From Yersinia nurmii (GTDB lineage: Bacteria > Pseudomonadota > Gammaproteobacteria > Enterobacterales > Enterobacteriaceae): a stretch of 64,000 nucleotides of DNA. The position numbers and the translations under genes are program-made. Below the pieces are notes generated by a model that was given only the letters and a program-made list of their open reading frames with translations, was not told where the DNA came from and ran no database searches. The DNA lies in the NCBI RefSeq assembly GCF_001112925.1, contig NZ_CPYD01000007.1, positions 150,083-214,082 on the forward strand, read 5' to 3'. Positions 9,905 through 20,341 of the stretch are shown in pieces. Position 1 is the stretch's first letter. Each line of letters begins with the position of its first letter.

Positions 9905-10509
9905 TGCAAACCAGCCCACTCCTTGAAACATTAATGGAGTCGCTGCGCTGTTTACCGGGCGTAGGCCCAAAATCGGCGCAGCGTATGGCTTTCCACCTGC
10001 TACAGCGTGATCGTAGCGGTGGAATGCGTCTGGCTCAGGCGCTGACCCGCGCGATGTCGGAAATTGGCCACTGCGTCGATTGCCGTACTTTTACTGAGCA
10101 AGAAAGCTGTACCATTTGCGCTAATCCCCGTCGCCAACAAAACGGGCAGATTTGCGTAGTGGAAAGCCCGGCGGATATTCACGCCATTGAACAAACCGGG
10201 CAGTTTGGCGGGCGTTATTTTGTCCTGATGGGGCATTTATCGCCGTTGGACGGCATCGGCCCTGCGGATATCGGCCTGGACCTGTTGGAACAGCGGCTCG
10301 CCAGCGAAAGTATCAGCGAAGTCATTCTGGCCACTAACCCAACGGTGGAAGGTGACGCAACGGCTAACTATATTGGCCAGATGTGTGGCCAATATGGCGT
10401 ATTGGCTAGCCGAATAGCGCATGGTGTGCCGGTGGGCGGTGAGTTGGAAATGGTAGATGGCACCACGCTGTCTCACTCTCTGGCTGGGCGACATCCGATC
10501 AAATATTGA
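9904..10509 (+). CDS. recR: Recombination mediator RecR
   Basis: RecR works with RecF and RecO to load RecA onto gapped DNA covered by SSB. The 201-residue protein shows, in order, the helix-hairpin-helix [17 protein letters not shown] near residue 17, a zinc finger with cysteines in HCVDCRTF and [10 protein letters not shown] (about residues 54-75), a Toprim domain starting [10 protein letters not shown] near residue 80, and the Walker B-like C-terminal region ending [10 protein letters not shown]. It is the last gene of dnaX-ybaB-recR. Confidence 0.97.
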
Positions 10510-10523
10510 TCACCTTTCAGATC

Positions 10524-10604
10524 GGGCGACGGTTTATTATTGATTATCATATGAATAATCTCATTTGGGATCATCAGACCGTCGCCCCTGCTTATGCTTT
10601 TTTT
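10524..10604 (+). terminator. Long inverted repeat after recR with T tract
   Basis: The perfect 10-bp arms GGGCGACGGT (10524-10533) and ACCGTCGCCC (10578-10587) enclose 44 nt that contain a smaller ATTATT/AATAAT hairpin. Ten bases on, a run of seven T (10598-10604) begins. It could end the dnaX-ybaB-recR transcript, though the loop is unusually long for a simple terminator. Confidence 0.5.
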
Positions 10605-10626
10605 CTCTCAAACATCACTTTTCAGA

Positions 10627-10655
10627 CTTGAAACACCTCCTTACAACCCCCATCT
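10627..10655 (+). promoter_or_regulatory. Sigma-32 heat-shock promoter of htpG
   Basis: CTTGAAA at 10627-10633 is followed after 14 bases by CCCCATCT from 10648. This is nearly the full consensus for the heat-shock sigma factor (CTTGAAA, 13-17 bases, CCCCATNT). The htpG start codon is 55 bp downstream, as expected for a direct heat-shock promoter. Confidence 0.9.
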
Positions 10656-10710
10656 GATCTCCATCATTCGGCTATATCCGCCTGCACAGTAATTTGCATT
10701 GAGGTAACTA

Positions 10711-12585
10711 ATGAGTATGAAAGGTCAAGAAACCCGTGGTTTTCAGTCTGAAGTAAAACAACTGCTTCATTTGATGATTCACTCGCTTTACTCCAATAAA
10801 GAAATTTTCCTGCGCGAGCTGATCTCAAACGCTTCGGATGCGGCCGATAAGCTGCGTTTCCGTGCGCTTTCTGCCCCTGAATTATATGAAGGGGACGGTG
10901 AACTGCGCGTCCGTTTGTCTTGCGATAAAGAAAAACGCACTCTAACACTGAGCGATAACGGTATCGGTATGAGTCGCGACGAGGTGATTGAAAACCTGGG
11001 TACTATCGCTAAGTCCGGCACTAAAGCATTCCTGGAATCTATTGGTTCCGATCAGGCTAAAGATAGCCAATTGATTGGTCAGTTCGGCGTGGGCTTCTAT
11101 TCTGCTTTTATCGTGGCAGATAAAGTTACCGTTCGTACTCGTGCCGCAGGCGAACCTGCGGATGCCGGTGTGTTTTGGGAATCAAAAGGTGAGGGCGATT
11201 ACACTATCGCTGACATCACCAAAGAAGATCGCGGTACTGAAATCACCCTGCACCTGCGTGAAGGAGAAGATGAGTATCTGGACGATTGGCGTCTGCGCTC
11301 AATTATCAGCAAGTATTCCGATCACATCGCTCTGCCGGTGGAAATCGAAAGTAAAAACGAAGAAGACGGCACCGTTAGCTGGGAAAAAATTAACAAAGCC
11401 CAAGCGCTGTGGACGCGCAGTAAAGCCGATATTAGCGATGACGAATATAAAGCCTTCTACAAACATATTGCCCATGATTTTACCGATCCATTAATCTGGA
11501 GCCACAACCGCGTAGAAGGTAAGCAGGAATATACCAGTCTGCTATATATCCCAGCACAGGCACCTTGGGATATGTGGAACCGCGATCATAAACACGGCCT
11601 GAAACTGTATGTGCAGCGCGTGTTTATCATGGACGACGCCGAACAGTTTATGCCGAACTATTTGCGGTTTGTTCGCGGACTGATAGATTCTAACGATCTG
11701 CCGCTGAACGTATCTCGTGAGATTTTGCAGGACAGTCGTATTACCCAGAATTTGCGTAGCGCGCTGAGTAAACGTGTACTGCAAATGCTGGAAAAACTGG
11801 CGAAAGACGATGTGGAACAGTATCAGAAGTTCTGGCAACAGTTCGGCATGGTACTGAAAGAAGGCCCAGCAGAAGATGGTAGCAACAGAGAAACCATTGC
11901 TAAACTGCTGCGCTTTGCTTCAACCCACACCGACAGCTCGGCGCAAACCGTTTCGCTGGAGGATTATGTTAGCCGTATGGCTGAAGGTCAGGAGAAGATT
12001 TACTATATTACTGCCGACAGCTATGCCGCAGCGAAGAACAGCCCGCATCTGGAACTGTTCCGTAAGAAAGGCATCGAGGTTCTGCTGTTATCCGATCGTA
12101 TTGACGAGTGGATGATGAGCTACCTGACTGAATTCGATGGCAAAGCCTTCCAGTCAGTGAGTAAGGCCGATGAATCCTTGGATAAACTGGTTGATGCAGA
12201 AACTCCTGAGCAGCAAGAAGCGGAAAAAGCGCTGGAGCCATTCGTTGAGCGCGTTAAAACGCTGCTGAATGACCGGGTTAAAGATGTACGCTTGACTCAT
12301 CGTTTGACCGACACGCCGGCCATTGTCACCACCGGTGCCGATGAAATGAGCACGCAAATGGCAAAATTGTTTGCCGCTGCGGGTCAGCAAGCACCTGAAG
12401 TGAAATACATCTTCGAGCTGAACCCAGAACACGCGTTGGTAAAACGCGCCGCAGAAGTCAGTGATGAAAGCCTGTTTGCAGAGTGGGTTGAGCTGCTGCT
12501 CGATCAGGCTCTGTTGGCAGAGCGCGGGACTTTGGACGATCCAAACCAGTTCATCCGCCGCATGAATCAGTTACTGACAGCCTAA
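10711..12585 (+). CDS. htpG: Chaperone HtpG (Hsp90)
   Basis: HtpG is the bacterial Hsp90, an ATP-driven dimeric chaperone in the cytosol. The length of 624 residues equals the E. coli protein. The N-terminal GHKL ATPase domain shows [18 protein letters not shown] (about residues 33-50), [11 protein letters not shown] near residue 80 and [11 protein letters not shown] near residue 125. The middle domain includes the catalytic-loop arginine in [11 protein letters not shown]. The gene has its own sigma-32 promoter and a terminator at 12600-12632, so it is a single-gene heat-shock unit. Confidence 0.98.
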   Translation: MSMKGQETRGFQSEVKQLLHLMIHSLYSNKEIFLRELISNASDAADKLRFRALSAPELYEGDGELRVRLSCDKEKRTLTLSDNGIGMSRDEVIENLGTIAKSGTKAFLESIGSDQAKDSQLIGQFGVGFYSAFIVADKVTVRTRAAGEPADAGVFWESKGEGDYTIADITKEDRGTEITLHLREGEDEYLDDWRLRSIISKYSDHIALPVEIESKNEEDGTVSWEKINKAQALWTRSKADISDDEYKAFYKHIAHDFTDPLIWSHNRVEGKQEYTSLLYIPAQAPWDMWNRDHKHGLKLYVQRVFIMDDAEQFMPNYLRFVRGLIDSNDLPLNVSREILQDSRITQNLRSALSKRVLQMLEKLAKDDVEQYQKFWQQFGMVLKEGPAEDGSNRETIAKLLRFASTHTDSSAQTVSLEDYVSRMAEGQEKIYYITADSYAAAKNSPHLELFRKKGIEVLLLSDRIDEWMMSYLTEFDGKAFQSVSKADESLDKLVDAETPEQQEAEKALEPFVERVKTLLNDRVKDVRLTHRLTDTPAIVTTGADEMSTQMAKLFAAAGQQAPEVKYIFELNPEHALVKRAAEVSDESLFAEWVELLLDQALLAERGTLDDPNQFIRRMNQLLTA

Positions 12586-12599
12586 TTTGCAATGCGATT

Positions 12600-12632
12600 G
12601 CCCCTGACCAATGGCTCGGTTAGGGGCATTTT
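12600..12632 (+). terminator. Rho-independent terminator of htpG
   Basis: The arms GCCCCTGACC (12600-12609) and GGTTAGGGGC (12618-12627) pair with one G-U, the loop is 8 nt, and ATTTT follows. It begins 15 bp after the htpG stop codon. Confidence 0.85.
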
Positions 12633-12778
12633 AACCGCACAATCACTGCCTTTCCCTGCCAAATCAATTCAGTTAGTCCCATTTACTCAATTACCTCTTC
12701 CGGCAAGGTGCCTTGAGCGAACCCCCGTGGAAATGGTATGGTTATGCGTTTTCTGCATTTTCGATTTCATTCTAGTAA

Positions 12779-13462
<684 letters not shown>

Positions 13463-13480
13463 TATGTTTGGGTAGACAAG

Positions 13481-13505
13481 AAGGCGGCCTTGGGTCGCCT
13501 TTTTG
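13481..13505 (+). terminator. Rho-independent terminator of adk
   Basis: AAGGCG (13481-13486) pairs with CGCCTT (13496-13501) around a 9-nt loop, followed by a T run. It starts 19 bp after the adk stop codon. Confidence 0.85.
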
Positions 13506-13637
13506 ATATATTGCTGAGGTGAAGTAGCAGGCAGTTTATATTTATGGTCGCCTCGCTATAATAGCAATAAATAAACATGCTGTGCATCGCGGGTTTAAAT
13601 ACATTGCAGCTTATTAGTAAAGGAAGGGAACAGATTC

Positions 13638-14597
13638 ATGCAAAGCAAACTTGGCGTTCTGATGGTCAATCTGGGAACGCCTGATGCCCCGACTACTCCA
13701 GCGATTAAGCGTTACCTGGCTGAGTTTCTCAGCGATCGCCGAGTAGTTGATACTTCCCCTTTGCTTTGGTGGCCTTTATTACACGGCGTCATACTGCCAA
13801 TCCGTTCTCCGCGAGTGGCTAAACTGTATCAATCAGTTTGGATGGACGAAGGCTCGCCGCTATTGGTTTTTAGTCGTCGGCAGCAGCAAGCGCTAGCGGC
13901 CCGAATGCCGGATACACCGGTAGAACTTGGAATGAGCTACGGTTCACCCCATTTATCCGATGCCATAGAAAAACTGTTGGCACAAGGCGTAACTAAATTG
14001 GTTGTGTTACCGCTCTATCCTCAATATTCCTGTTCGACCAGCGCTGCCGTCTGGGATAGCGTTGCACGTATACTAAAAAATTATCGTCGTTTACCTTCTA
14101 TCAGCTTTATTCGTGACTATGCAGAGCATCCTGCTTACATTGCCGCATTAAAACAAAGCGTAGAACGGTCTTTTGAGCAGCATGGTCAACCTGACCGTCT
14201 GGTGCTCTCTTTCCACGGAATCCCTAAACGTTACGCACAGCTTGGTGACGACTATCCGCTGCGTTGTGAAGATACAACCCGCGCGCTTACTGCGGCTGTG
14301 CCGCTGCCGGCAGAACAGATCATGATGACTTACCAGTCACGATTTGGTCGCGAACCCTGGCTCACTCCTTATACTGATGAAACCTTAAAAAACTTACCTT
14401 CGCAAGGTGTTAAGCATATACAGCTGATCTGCCCTGGTTTTTCCGCTGACTGTCTGGAAACGCTAGAGGAAATTAAAGAACAAAATCGTGAGATTTTTCT
14501 ACATGCAGGCGGCGAGAAATTTGAATATATCCCTGCATTGAATGATGATATTGCGCATATAGACTTGCTTGAATTATTAGTTAAACAGCACATGTAG
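13638..14597 (+). CDS. hemH: Ferrochelatase
   Basis: HemH inserts ferrous iron into protoporphyrin IX, the last step of heme synthesis. The 319-residue protein begins [20 protein letters not shown], typical of the family. The catalytic histidine lies in the signature [17 protein letters not shown] near residue 194, and the conserved glutamate region is [15 protein letters not shown] near residue 270. It marks the left border of the O-antigen cluster, as in other Yersinia; gsk marks the right border. Confidence 0.97.
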   Translation: MQSKLGVLMVNLGTPDAPTTPAIKRYLAEFLSDRRVVDTSPLLWWPLLHGVILPIRSPRVAKLYQSVWMDEGSPLLVFSRRQQQALAARMPDTPVELGMSYGSPHLSDAIEKLLAQGVTKLVVLPLYPQYSCSTSAAVWDSVARILKNYRRLPSISFIRDYAEHPAYIAALKQSVERSFEQHGQPDRLVLSFHGIPKRYAQLGDDYPLRCEDTTRALTAAVPLPAEQIMMTYQSRFGREPWLTPYTDETLKNLPSQGVKHIQLICPGFSADCLETLEEIKEQNREIFLHAGGEKFEYIPALNDDIAHIDLLELLVKQHM

Positions 14598-15158
14598 TGC
14601 CTTGCTAAATATAAGTGCTCTATATATAGATCTGCTTATGTTGTGCTGAAAATTTAATTTTTAAATACGCGTAGATATGAAAAAACGAAGTGAATACAGT
14701 TGGTTACGATTTATTGTGCAAAAGGCATTCTCCGGATTTTCTCGTATTATCTTAGTCAATTAAAGTGCGGCATAAATCACGTTTTTCTTGTAATGGCGGG
14801 GTATTAGTACGAGAATTGGCACAAAATTTTAATGCCTTAATTAAATGGATGTTTAACTTAAAATGTGTCTGCTGTTTAGGAATGCTCTGAGACCGGTTTA
14901 AGGCCAAAGCGCGTACCCTCAACACCCCCGGCGGGGCCACAGACCTAAACCTTCGAATCAGTGCATTGGTAGCTGCAAGCCAAGGGCGGTAGCGTGGGAC
15001 TTTTATTCTATTCATACGACGATGTCTTTCATGGATGAAAAGATCACTACTCTGTGTATTTTGTTAAAAATCATTCGCTAAGATTAATTCTTAAAAAGAT
15101 AAAAATCACTCATGCGAATTAATTTACCTATTTAAATTTATTTAATTCGGATTTATAT
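14598..15158 (+). promoter_or_regulatory. Leader region of the O-antigen operon
   Basis: This 561-bp stretch between hemH and ddhD has no convincing gene. Its first part is AT-rich and contains an 8-bp inverted repeat (TTCTCGTA at 14739-14746, TACGAGAA at 14808-14815). The second part holds a GC-rich CCCCCGGCGGGG hairpin near 14925-14940 and the JUMPstart element. It most likely supplies the promoter and a long untranslated leader for the O-antigen transcript; I could not place a confident -10/-35 pair. Confidence 0.75.
14959..14996 (+). promoter_or_regulatory. JUMPstart sequence with ops element
   Basis: The 38-bp element matches the JUMPstart found before polysaccharide operons: it opens CAGTGC, has GGTAGCTG in the middle and ends with the ops core GGCGGTAGCGTG (14985-14996). 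RNA polymerase pauses at ops and recruits RfaH, which prevents early termination in long operons. It lies 162 bp before ddhD and matches the direction of the cluster. Confidence 0.95.
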
Positions 15159-16142
15159 ATGTCTTTAGAAATTAAATTGCATCCATCCGGTGTTATTTTT
15201 ACTTCTGATGGTACCGAAACCATTCTGGATGCAGCACTAGAAAATAATATCAACATTGAGTACAGCTGCAAGGACGGAACCTGTGGCGCTTGTAAGGCAG
15301 TCGTGCTATCAGGCGAGGTTGAGCAAGGGGAGAATACATTCTTATCCGAAGAGGATATTGCGAATGGTTCTATACTAACTTGTTGTTCAAAAGCAAAGTC
15401 TAATGTTGAGTTAGACGTTCATTATTATCCTGAACTTAGTCATATAAAGAAGAAAACCTATCCATGCAAGGTTGACAATATTGAGTATATTGGCGATGAC
15501 ATTGCTATTTTGTCGCTAAGGCTGCCACCTAGTGCCAACATTGAGTATTTGGCTGGACAATATATTGATTTAATACTGAATGGGCAACGCCGTAGTTATT
15601 CTATTGCAAACGCGCCCGGTGGGAATGTTGAATTGCATATACGGAAAGTTTCTAATGGGCTTTTCAGTAATATCATTTTTAACGAATTAAAACCACAGCA
15701 ACTCTTACGTATTGAAGGTCCGCAGGGCACTTTCTTTGTGCGTGAGAATAATGAACCTATTATATTCCTTGCCGGTGGAACTGGTTTCGCTCCCGTTAAG
15801 TCTATGGTTGAATCATTGATTTCTAAGAATGATCAACGTGAAATGTATATTTATTGGGGAATGCCAACAGGGAATAGTTTTTATTCAGATATCGCAAGGG
15901 AGTGGGCAATTCAGTACCCTAATATTCATTATATTCCTGTAGTCTCAGGTCATGATGAAAGTTGGACTGGTGCAACTGGATTTGTACATCAGTCAGTTCT
16001 TAACGATATCGACGATCTCAGTCCATTTAATGTTTATGCCTGCGGTTCCTTAGCTATGATATCTGCTGCGCGAGCTGATTTTATAAAAAATGGATTAAAC
16101 GAAAATAAATTTTTCTCTGATGCCTTTGTGCCATCAAAATAG
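15159..16142 (+). CDS. ddhD: CDP-6-deoxy-delta-3,4-glucoseen reductase
   Basis: DdhD (E3) feeds electrons from NADH to DdhC during C-3 deoxygenation in dideoxyhexose synthesis. Residues 1-90 form a plant-type [2Fe-2S] ferredoxin domain with C37, C42, C45 and C75. A flavin domain follows with RRSYSIANAP near residue 148 and a nucleotide domain with LAGGTGFAPVKSM near residue 203. The 327-residue length is typical. It opens the ddhDABC block and therefore the O-antigen operon. Base composition is already more AT-rich than in the flanking core genes. Confidence 0.96.
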   Translation: MSLEIKLHPSGVIFTSDGTETILDAALENNINIEYSCKDGTCGACKAVVLSGEVEQGENTFLSEEDIANGSILTCCSKAKSNVELDVHYYPELSHIKKKTYPCKVDNIEYIGDDIAILSLRLPPSANIEYLAGQYIDLILNGQRRSYSIANAPGGNVELHIRKVSNGLFSNIIFNELKPQQLLRIEGPQGTFFVRENNEPIIFLAGGTGFAPVKSMVESLISKNDQREMYIYWGMPTGNSFYSDIAREWAIQYPNIHYIPVVSGHDESWTGATGFVHQSVLNDIDDLSPFNVYACGSLAMISAARADFIKNGLNENKFFSDAFVPSK

Positions 16143-16179
16143 CTTTGATTTGTCAAAGTAATACGTAATGGAGATTCTA

Positions 16180-16953
16180 GTGAAAGCAGTCATTCTTGCC
16201 GGTGGTCTTGGGACCCGTCTTAGTGAAGAAACCGTAGTTAAGCCAAAACCAATGGTGGAAATTGGGGGGAAACCGATCCTCTGGCATATTATGAAACTTT
16301 ATTCATCCTACGGAATAAATGATTTTGTTATTTGCTGTGGTTATAAAGGCTATGTCATTAAAGAGTATTTTGCGAACTACTTTATGCATATGTCCGATAT
16401 TACATTCTGCATGCGTGATAATGAAATGACGGTACACCAAAAACGCGTCGAGCCTTGGAATGTTACCTTGGTTGATACCGGTGAGAATTCAATGACTGGT
16501 GGTCGCTTACGTCGAGTAAAAGATTACGTTAAAGACGATGAAGCCTTTTGCTTCACCTATGGTGATGGTGTCAGCGACGTGAATATCGCGGAATTGATTA
16601 AATTCCATAAAAATCACGGTAAGCAAGCAACTTTAACTGCTACTTATCCGCCAGGCCGTTTCGGTGCTTTAGACATCAAAGATAAACAGGTTCGTAGCTT
16701 TAAAGAGAAGCCTAAAGGTGATGGCGCTTTAATCAACGGTGGCTACTTTGTCCTGTCTCCTAAAGTTATTGATCTAATTGATGGCGATAACTCAACTTGG
16801 GAGCAAGAACCATTAATGACTCTGGCTGAGCAGGGCGAACTGATGGCTTTTGAGCATACAGGTTTCTGGCAGCCAATGGATACACTGCGTGACAAACTCT
16901 ACCTGCATGAACTGTGGGAAGAAGGACGCGCACCTTGGAAGGTATGGGAATAA
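16180..16953 (+). CDS. ddhA: Glucose-1-phosphate cytidylyltransferase
   Basis: DdhA makes CDP-glucose from CTP and glucose-1-phosphate, the first committed step toward CDP-dideoxyhexoses. I choose the GTG at 16180 because GGAG sits six bases upstream, and the resulting protein begins [17 protein letters not shown], the known start of the family. The ATG at 16168 would lie within that ribosome site. The 257-residue product has the nucleotidyltransferase signature [16 protein letters not shown] and a conserved [10 protein letters not shown] metal-site motif. Residues look very close to Salmonella RfbF. Confidence 0.96.
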   Translation: MKAVILAGGLGTRLSEETVVKPKPMVEIGGKPILWHIMKLYSSYGINDFVICCGYKGYVIKEYFANYFMHMSDITFCMRDNEMTVHQKRVEPWNVTLVDTGENSMTGGRLRRVKDYVKDDEAFCFTYGDGVSDVNIAELIKFHKNHGKQATLTATYPPGRFGALDIKDKQVRSFKEKPKGDGALINGGYFVLSPKVIDLIDGDNSTWEQEPLMTLAEQGELMAFEHTGFWQPMDTLRDKLYLHELWEEGRAPWKVWE

Positions 16954-16956
16954 AAA

Positions 16957-18030
16957 ATGATTGATGCAAGCTTCTGGCAAGGTAAACGTGTTTTTGTAAC
17001 AGGTCATACCGGGTTTAAAGGTGGATGGCTGAGTTTGTGGTTGCAGAACATGGGGGCAACGGTTAAAGGTTATTCTCTGGCTGCGCCAACTGAACCTAGC
17101 CTATTTGAAACTGCCCGCGTAGCTGACGGGATGGAATCAGAAATCGGCGATATTCGCGATCAACAAAAACTATTAAACTCAATTCGTGAATTTCAGCCAG
17201 AAATCGTTTTCCATATGGCGGCTCAACCGCTGGTAAGACTATCCTACTCGGAACCCGTTGACACATATTCAACTAACGTTATGGGCACCGTTTATTTACT
17301 GGAAGCAATCCGTCAGGTTGGTGGCATCAAAGCTGTGGTTAATATCACCAGCGATAAATGCTATGACAATAAAGAATGGATATGGGGCTATCGTGAAAAT
17401 GAAGCGATGGGAGGATATGATCCATATTCCAACAGTAAAGGTTGCGCTGAGTTAGTCACATCTTCTTATCGTAACTCTTTCTTTAATCCAGCCAAGTACG
17501 ATCAGCATGGTACAGCACTGGCAACTGTCCGCGCCGGAAATGTTATAGGCGGCGGCGATTGGGCTTTGGACCGTATTGTTCCGGACATTTTACGTGCTTT
17601 CGAAGAGTCAAAACCTGTTATTATCCGCAATCCTCACGCCATTCGTCCTTGGCAGCATGTGCTTGAACCGTTGTCCGGTTATATTTTACTGGCGCAAAAG
17701 TTGTACGACGGTGGCGTAGAATATGCCGAGGGCTGGAACTTTGGTCCGAATGAAGCGGATGCGACCCCGGTTCAAAATATTGTTGAAAAAATGGTCGAAT
17801 TTTGGGGGGGTGATGCAAGCTGGCAATTGGATGGTAATGAACATCCGCACGAAGCTCATTACTTAAAGTTAGATTGTTCAAAAGCTAAAATGCAACTTGG
17901 TTGGCATCCACGTTGGAGCCTTAATACCACGCTGGAATATATTGTGGCTTGGCATAAAGCCTGGCTAGCTGGCGAAGACATGCATGAATATAGTGTTACC
18001 GAAATTAATAATTACATGAAAACTAGATGA
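16957..18030 (+). CDS. ddhB: CDP-glucose 4,6-dehydratase
   Basis: DdhB turns CDP-glucose into CDP-4-keto-6-deoxyglucose using bound NAD+. The 357-residue extended short-chain dehydrogenase has the Rossmann motif TGHTGFKGGWL near residue 15 and the catalytic YSNSK (YxxxK) near residue 157. A TSDKCYDN motif lies upstream of that site. Only three bases separate it from ddhA and 16 from ddhC, so the ddh genes form one translational block. Confidence 0.96.
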   Translation: MIDASFWQGKRVFVTGHTGFKGGWLSLWLQNMGATVKGYSLAAPTEPSLFETARVADGMESEIGDIRDQQKLLNSIREFQPEIVFHMAAQPLVRLSYSEPVDTYSTNVMGTVYLLEAIRQVGGIKAVVNITSDKCYDNKEWIWGYRENEAMGGYDPYSNSKGCAELVTSSYRNSFFNPAKYDQHGTALATVRAGNVIGGGDWALDRIVPDILRAFEESKPVIIRNPHAIRPWQHVLEPLSGYILLAQKLYDGGVEYAEGWNFGPNEADATPVQNIVEKMVEFWGGDASWQLDGNEHPHEAHYLKLDCSKAKMQLGWHPRWSLNTTLEYIVAWHKAWLAGEDMHEYSVTEINNYMKTR

Positions 18031-18046
18031 TTTGAGGTCATAGAAA

Positions 18047-19360
18047 ATGAGTCAAGAAGAATTACGTCAACAGATTGCTGGGTTAGTTGCTCAGTACGCT
18101 GAAACGGCTATGGCCCCTAAGCCATTTGAAGCAGGTAAAAGTGTCGTTCCACCTTCAGGTAAAGTTATTGGTGCTAAAGAACTTCAGCTGATGGTTGAAG
18201 CATCTTTGGATGGGTGGTTAACTACCGGTCGTTTTAATGATGCTTTTGAGAAAAAATTAGGGGAATATCTCGGTGTTCCTCATGTACTGACAACCACTTC
18301 AGGTTCTTCGGCTAACCTGCTAGCGCTTACTGCGCTAACCTCGCCAAAACTTGGTGCACGTGCGTTGAAGCCAGGCGATGAAGTGATTACTGTTGCTGCT
18401 GGTTTCCCTACTACTGTTAACCCTACCATTCAGAATGGCTTAATTCCTGTCTTCGTTGATGTTGATATTCCAACTTATAATGTGAACGCCAGCCTGATCG
18501 AAGCAGCTGTCAGTGATAAAACTAAAGCCATTATGATTGCTCATACGCTGGGTAATTTATTTGATCTGGCTGAAGTTCGCCGTGTAGCGGATAAATATAA
18601 CCTTTGGCTTATTGAAGATTGCTGTGATGCATTAGGCTCAACCTATGATGGCAAAATGGCGGGTACATTTGGTGATATTGGTACCGTTAGTTTCTACCCT
18701 GCTCACCATATTACTATGGGTGAGGGTGGGGCGGTATTTACCAAATCAGCAGAGTTGAAGAGTATTATTGAATCCTTCCGTGACTGGGGCCGTGACTGCT
18801 ATTGCGCACCAGGCTGTGATAACACCTGTAAAAAACGCTTTGGCCAACAACTAGGTTCTCTACCATTCGGTTATGACCATAAATATACCTATTCTCACTT
18901 AGGTTATAACCTTAAAATTACGGATATGCAGGCTGCCTGTGGTTTGGCTCAGCTTGAAAGCGTAGAAGAATTTGTAGAAAAGCGTAAAGCCAATTTTAAA
19001 TACCTAAAAAGTGCTTTGCAGTCTTGTGAGCAATTCCTCGAACTGCCGGAAGCCACACCAAACTCAGATCCATCTTGGTTCGGTTTCCCAATAACGCTTA
19101 AAGAAGACAGCGGTGTAACCCGTATCGATTTGGTTAAATTCTTAGATGAAGCCAAAATTGGTACACGTTTACTGTTCGCTGGAAACTTAACGCGCCAGCC
19201 GTATTTCCACGACGTGAAGTATCGCGTTGTCGGTGAGTTGACTAATACAGACCGTATTATGAACCAAACCTTCTGGATCGGTATTTATCCAGGCCTGACA
19301 CATGATCATCTGGATTACGTGGTCAGTAAGTTTGAAGAATTCTTTGGTTTGAATTTCTAA
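18047..19360 (+). CDS. ddhC: CDP-4-keto-6-deoxyglucose 3-dehydrase
   Basis: DdhC (E1) is a PMP- and iron-sulfur-dependent dehydrase that removes the C-3 hydroxyl together with DdhD. It has the aminotransferase-like DegT/DnrJ fold, but the usual catalytic lysine is replaced by H220 ([13 protein letters not shown]), the hallmark of this enzyme. Cysteines 193, 251, 253 and 261 give the exact C-X57-C-X-C-X7-C cluster pattern. The 437-residue length is standard. The product is CDP-4-keto-3,6-dideoxyglucose, the branch point to abequose, paratose, tyvelose or ascarylose. Confidence 0.97.
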   Translation: MSQEELRQQIAGLVAQYAETAMAPKPFEAGKSVVPPSGKVIGAKELQLMVEASLDGWLTTGRFNDAFEKKLGEYLGVPHVLTTTSGSSANLLALTALTSPKLGARALKPGDEVITVAAGFPTTVNPTIQNGLIPVFVDVDIPTYNVNASLIEAAVSDKTKAIMIAHTLGNLFDLAEVRRVADKYNLWLIEDCCDALGSTYDGKMAGTFGDIGTVSFYPAHHITMGEGGAVFTKSAELKSIIESFRDWGRDCYCAPGCDNTCKKRFGQQLGSLPFGYDHKYTYSHLGYNLKITDMQAACGLAQLESVEEFVEKRKANFKYLKSALQSCEQFLELPEATPNSDPSWFGFPITLKEDSGVTRIDLVKFLDEAKIGTRLLFAGNLTRQPYFHDVKYRVVGELTNTDRIMNQTFWIGIYPGLTHDHLDYVVSKFEEFFGLNF

Positions 19361-19396
19361 TCGAGGTTGGCCAGTATTGCACTGGCCAAATATTAA

Positions 19397-20260
19397 ATGA
19401 AAATAGCGTTGACTGGTGGGACCGGTTATATAGGTGGTTTCTTAATTCCGAAACTTATAGAAAAATATGGGGTTATTTATAATATAGGGAGAGATAAAGT
19501 AACATCGATATCAGCCGATGGAGAAATTGAATATGCGAAATTTTCTATAGATTCGCTAACCTTTATTTTAAATGAATTATCCCCTGATCTTATTGTAAAT
19601 TTAGCCGCGGGTTATTACAAACCCGGAGAAATACCTGATCTTAATGTGATTGATGGTAATCTTAAAATCCCATTTATCTTATTGGAATATTTTAAAAAAC
19701 GCGGCCATGGTCGATTTGTCAATATTGGTAGCTATTGGGAGTTTAGTAATTCAATCCGAAATGTTGAGGGCGTGAATCCTTATGGAATCATTAAGTCAGC
19801 TTTAAGGGATTTGTTAAAGTATTATTCTAGTTACAATGTAAAATATACTAATATTATGTTATATGGAACCTATGGGGAAAATGATAATAGGGGGAAAATA
19901 CTAGATGCTATTATTAACAGTGCAAAAGCTGAGATAGCTCTTAAATTATCGCCTGGAGAACAAAAACTGAATCTTGTTTATATAGAAGATGTGGTGAATG
20001 CAATCATGGATGTTGTCTGTTCTGAGAGTGAAAATTATCAAAACAAGACACTTTCTATCTTTAATCCACATGAGTATACAGTAAAAGATATTGTGGAGTT
20101 AGTTAATAAAAATAGTAATAGAAGGGAATTACTTGTTGAGTTCGGTTCTTATGGATATAGAGAAGATGAAGTGCTAAAACCTGAATATAAATTTGAAAAC
20201 ATTGGATTAATAGAGGATAAATTAGAATCTTATATAACTCGGTGTTTAGATGAGTCTTGA
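19397..20260 (+). CDS. CDP-3,6-dideoxyhexose synthase (SDR reductase)
   Basis: This 287-residue extended short-chain dehydrogenase/reductase probably reduces the 4-keto group of the DdhC product. It has the Rossmann motif TGGTGYIGG at residues 5-13, a catalytic Y-x-x-x-K in NPYGIIKSA near residue 134, and LVYIEDVVNA near residue 195. It is the only reductase after ddhC, and no second epimerase (tyv or asc type) is present, so the product should be CDP-abequose or CDP-paratose. The position before wzx and an abequosyltransferase-like gene favours abequose, but I cannot settle it. Base composition becomes strongly AT-rich from here. Confidence 0.75.
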   Translation: MKIALTGGTGYIGGFLIPKLIEKYGVIYNIGRDKVTSISADGEIEYAKFSIDSLTFILNELSPDLIVNLAAGYYKPGEIPDLNVIDGNLKIPFILLEYFKKRGHGRFVNIGSYWEFSNSIRNVEGVNPYGIIKSALRDLLKYYSSYNVKYTNIMLYGTYGENDNRGKILDAIINSAKAEIALKLSPGEQKLNLVYIEDVVNAIMDVVCSESENYQNKTLSIFNPHEYTVKDIVELVNKNSNRRELLVEFGSYGYREDEVLKPEYKFENIGLIEDKLESYITRCLDES

Positions 20261-20341
20261 TTTAATAGTGTGTAAGTTTTTCTATTGATTATATAAATAA
20301 TTGCGAATTCTTCTGAGTGATACAATTAATAATGGTGGTTC

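Noticed and set aside
14752..15015. 87-codon minus-strand frame upstream of ddhD
   Set aside because: It is the shadow of the JUMPstart leader on the other strand, rich in Arg and Pro, with no family features and against the direction of the operon.
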